From an uncultured Collinsella sp. (GTDB lineage: Bacteria > Actinomycetota > Coriobacteriia > Coriobacteriales > Coriobacteriaceae): a DNA stretch of 23,858 nt. The notes beneath the pieces are model-generated. The model was not told the DNA's origin. It saw only the letters and a list, made by a program, of their open reading frames with translations, and made no database searches. This document shows, in pieces, positions 21,737 through 23,858 of the stretch. Position numbers and translations under genes: made by a program. Every line of letters begins with the position of its first letter. Positions within the stretch are counted from its first letter, which is position 1. The stretch covers positions 1 through 23,858 of the forward strand of contig UQWQ01000025.1 in assembly GCA_900544755.1 (NCBI GenBank). Reading direction: 5' to 3'.

Positions 21737-23858
21737 ATGAAGATCATCAAGCGCAGCGGCACCGAGGTTGTCTTTGACATCGATAAGATCGTCAATGCCA
21801 TCCGCGCCGCAAACTTGGAGGTCGAGGAGAGCTCTCGTCTTACCGACCGCCAGGTGGTTTATGCGGCGCAAAACGTCGCCGAGGCATGCGAGAACGCGGG
21901 CCACACCGTTTCGGTCGAGGAGATCCAGGATTTGGTCGAGGACGAGATCATGCGTCTCGACTGCTACGAGGTCGCCCGCCACTACATCATCTATCGCTAT
22001 GTTCAGAGCCTGAAGCGCCAGAAGAACACGACCGACGACAAGATTCTGTCGCTGATCGAGTGCAATAACGAAGAGGTCAAGCAGGAGAACTCTAACAAGA
22101 ACCCGACCGTCAATTCCGTCCAGCGCGACTATATGGCCGGCGAGATTTCAAAGGATCTGACTCAGCGTGTGCTGCTGCCCCAGGAGATCGTGGATGCCCA
22201 CAATGAGGGCCTGATCCACTTCCACGATTCCGACTACTTTGCCCAGCACATGCACAACTGCGACCTGGTGAACCTGGAGGACATGCTCCAGAACGGCACC
22301 GTTATCTCGGGCACGCTGATCGAGAAGCCGCACAGCTTCTCGACTGCCTGCAACATCGCGACGCAGATTATCGCCCAGGTTGCTTCCTCCCAGTACGGCG
22401 GCCAGTCTATTTCACTGACCCATCTCGCCCCGTTTGTTGAGGTGAGCCGTCAAAAGATTCGCGGCGAGGTTGCCCGCGAGCTCGAGGAGCTCGGTGTTTC
22501 GGCATCTGCCGAAAAGGTCCGTGAGGTCGTTGAGGACCGTCTGCGTGACGAGATCCGTCGCGGCGTCCAGACGATTCAGTATCAGGTTGTGACCCTTATG
22601 ACCACAAACGGCCAGGCGCCGTTTGTGACGGTCTTTATGTATCTCAACGAGGCTCGCTCAGCGCAGGAGAAGCACGACCTTGCCATGATCGTGGAGGAGA
22701 CGCTTCGTCAGCGCTATGAGGGCGTTAAGAACGAAGCCGGTGTGTGGATTACCCCGGCATTCCCCAAGCTTATCTATGTACTCGAGGACGATAATGTTCA
22801 CGAGAATTCCCCGTACTTCTACCTGACCCAGCTGGCTGCCAAGTGCACCGCCAAGCGCATGGTGCCCGACTACATCTCCGAGAAGAAGATGCGCGAGCTC
22901 AAGCTGTCTAAGGGCGAGACCGCTGGCAACGGCGATTGCTACACCTGCATGGGTTGCCGCAGCTTCTTGACGCCCGACCGCTCCGGTAACGGATTTAACA
23001 ATGTGGCCAACGCGCTGAACTATGACCCGAACAAGCCCAAGTACTATGGTCGCTTTAACCAGGGTGTTGTGACCATCAACCTGCCCGATGTCGCGCTGAG
23101 CTCGCATCAGGACATGGACAAGTTCTGGAAGATCTTCGATGAGCGCCTTGAGCTGTGCCATCGTGCCCTGCTGTGCCGTCATGAGCGCCTGATGGGTACG
23201 CTTTCGGATGCCGCACCGATTCTTTGGCAGTACGGTGCCCTCGCCCGCCTGAAGAAGGGCGAGACGATCGACAAGCTGCTCGTGGGCGGCTATTCCACCA
23301 TCAGCCTGGGGTATGCCGGCCTGTATGAGTGCGTCAAGTACATGACGGGTCACAGCCACACCGAGAAGGAGGGCACGCCGTTCGCCATGGCCGTCATGCA
23401 GCGCATGAACGACAGGTGCGCGGAGTGGAAGGCCGAAAGTGATATCGATTTCTCGCTGTACGGTACGCCGTTGGAGTCGACGACCTACAAGTTCGCCAAG
23501 TGCCTGCAGCGTCGTTTTGGCATCATCCCGGGCGTGACGGACAAGGGCTACATCACCAACAGCTACCACGTCCACGTGTCCGAGGAGATCGACGCATTCG
23601 ACAAGCTCAAGTTCGAGGGCATGTTCCAGCAGCTTTCGCCGGGCGGTGCCATTTCCTACGTCGAGGTTCCCAACATGCAGGACAACCTCAAGGCTGTCAT
23701 TCGCGTGATGCAGTACATCTACGACAACATCATGTACGCCGAGCTCAACACCAAGAGCGACTACTGCCAGGCGTGCGGCTACGATGGCGAGATCAAGATT
23801 GTCGAGGATGACGGCAAGCTGGTGTGGGAGTGCCCCAGCTGCGGCAACCGCGACCAGG
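21737..23858 (+). CDS. nrdD: Anaerobic (class III) ribonucleoside-triphosphate reductase, partial (3' end outside window)
   Basis: This is the oxygen-sensitive glycyl-radical enzyme that makes deoxynucleotides from ribonucleoside triphosphates. About 707 residues are visible. An N-terminal ATP-cone (about 1-95, starting MKIIKRSGTEVVFDIDKIVNAI) provides allosteric control. The catalytic barrel contains MGCRSFL with the probable active-site cysteine at residue 407; Cys401 and Cys404 lie just before it in GDCYTCMGC. Near the right edge are the zinc-site pairs CQAC and CPSC. The glycyl-radical loop lies beyond the window. ATG 21737 is preceded by AAAGAGG at seven bases. An NrdR box and promoter lie upstream. 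The usual activase partner NrdG would be expected downstream and cannot be seen. Confidence 0.97.
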   Translation, partial: MKIIKRSGTEVVFDIDKIVNAIRAANLEVEESSRLTDRQVVYAAQNVAEACENAGHTVSVEEIQDLVEDEIMRLDCYEVARHYIIYRYVQSLKRQKNTTDDKILSLIECNNEEVKQENSNKNPTVNSVQRDYMAGEISKDLTQRVLLPQEIVDAHNEGLIHFHDSDYFAQHMHNCDLVNLEDMLQNGTVISGTLIEKPHSFSTACNIATQIIAQVASSQYGGQSISLTHLAPFVEVSRQKIRGEVARELEELGVSASAEKVREVVEDRLRDEIRRGVQTIQYQVVTLMTTNGQAPFVTVFMYLNEARSAQEKHDLAMIVEETLRQRYEGVKNEAGVWITPAFPKLIYVLEDDNVHENSPYFYLTQLAAKCTAKRMVPDYISEKKMRELKLSKGETAGNGDCYTCMGCRSFLTPDRSGNGFNNVANALNYDPNKPKYYGRFNQGVVTINLPDVALSSHQDMDKFWKIFDERLELCHRALLCRHERLMGTLSDAAPILWQYGALARLKKGETIDKLLVGGYSTISLGYAGLYECVKYMTGHSHTEKEGTPFAMAVMQRMNDRCAEWKAESDIDFSLYGTPLESTTYKFAKCLQRRFGIIPGVTDKGYITNSYHVHVSEEIDAFDKLKFEGMFQQLSPGGAISYVEVPNMQDNLKAVIRVMQYIYDNIMYAELNTKSDYCQACGYDGEIKIVEDDGKLVWECPSCGNRDQ

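Noticed and set aside
21592..21777. Small plus-strand open frame in the nrdD leader
   Set aside because: No ribosome site, Arg-rich shadow-like composition, and it runs into nrdD in another frame.
1..23858. CRISPR arrays, insertion sequences, rRNA genes
   Set aside because: None seen: no regularly spaced repeats with unique spacers, no transposase frame and no rRNA-like sequence.

Overview
The window reads as a high-GC Gram-positive anaerobe of the Coriobacteriia, most likely Collinsella or a close relative. That placement is my inference from the GC-rich coding style, an actinobacterial-looking T-box ahead of pheST, a class III (anaerobic) ribonucleotide reductase and SipW-type surface proteins. 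I could not run a database search to confirm it.

Layout. At the left edge is the 5' part of a NikM/CbiM nickel or cobalt uptake permease (minus strand), preceded by a dyad that looks like a NikR operator. Next comes pheS-pheT (minus strand) under a T-box leader, with a large imperfect hairpin between the two genes. An M32 metallocarboxypeptidase follows on the plus strand. Then, on the minus strand, come a DUF4012 membrane protein coupled to glmM, and an EamA-family transporter.

The centrepiece is a compact minus-strand cluster of eight genes running from 20752 down to 11694. Four divergent paralogous exported proteins come first, each with an N-terminal membrane segment ending in T-[YF]-A-W. 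They are followed by a SipW-type signal peptidase, a membrane-anchored McrB-like AAA+ ATPase, a DUF2357 (McrC-like) protein whose expected nuclease part is replaced by a very long alanine-rich coiled coil, and a second SipW-type signal peptidase. Genes overlap or lie within about 70 bases of each other, so they are probably one operon. My reading is a surface-protein export or assembly system in which an McrB/DUF2357-type ATPase pair is coupled to dedicated signal peptidases. This is the strongest candidate for an undescribed system in the window.

To the right, on the plus strand, are tRNA-Val(GAC) with a clear promoter and terminator, three 12-base tandem repeats, a low-GC non-coding stretch of several hundred bases, and nrdD (class III ribonucleotide reductase, cut by the window edge). 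nrdD is preceded by an NrdR box, a promoter and a leader of about 225 nt that may fold.
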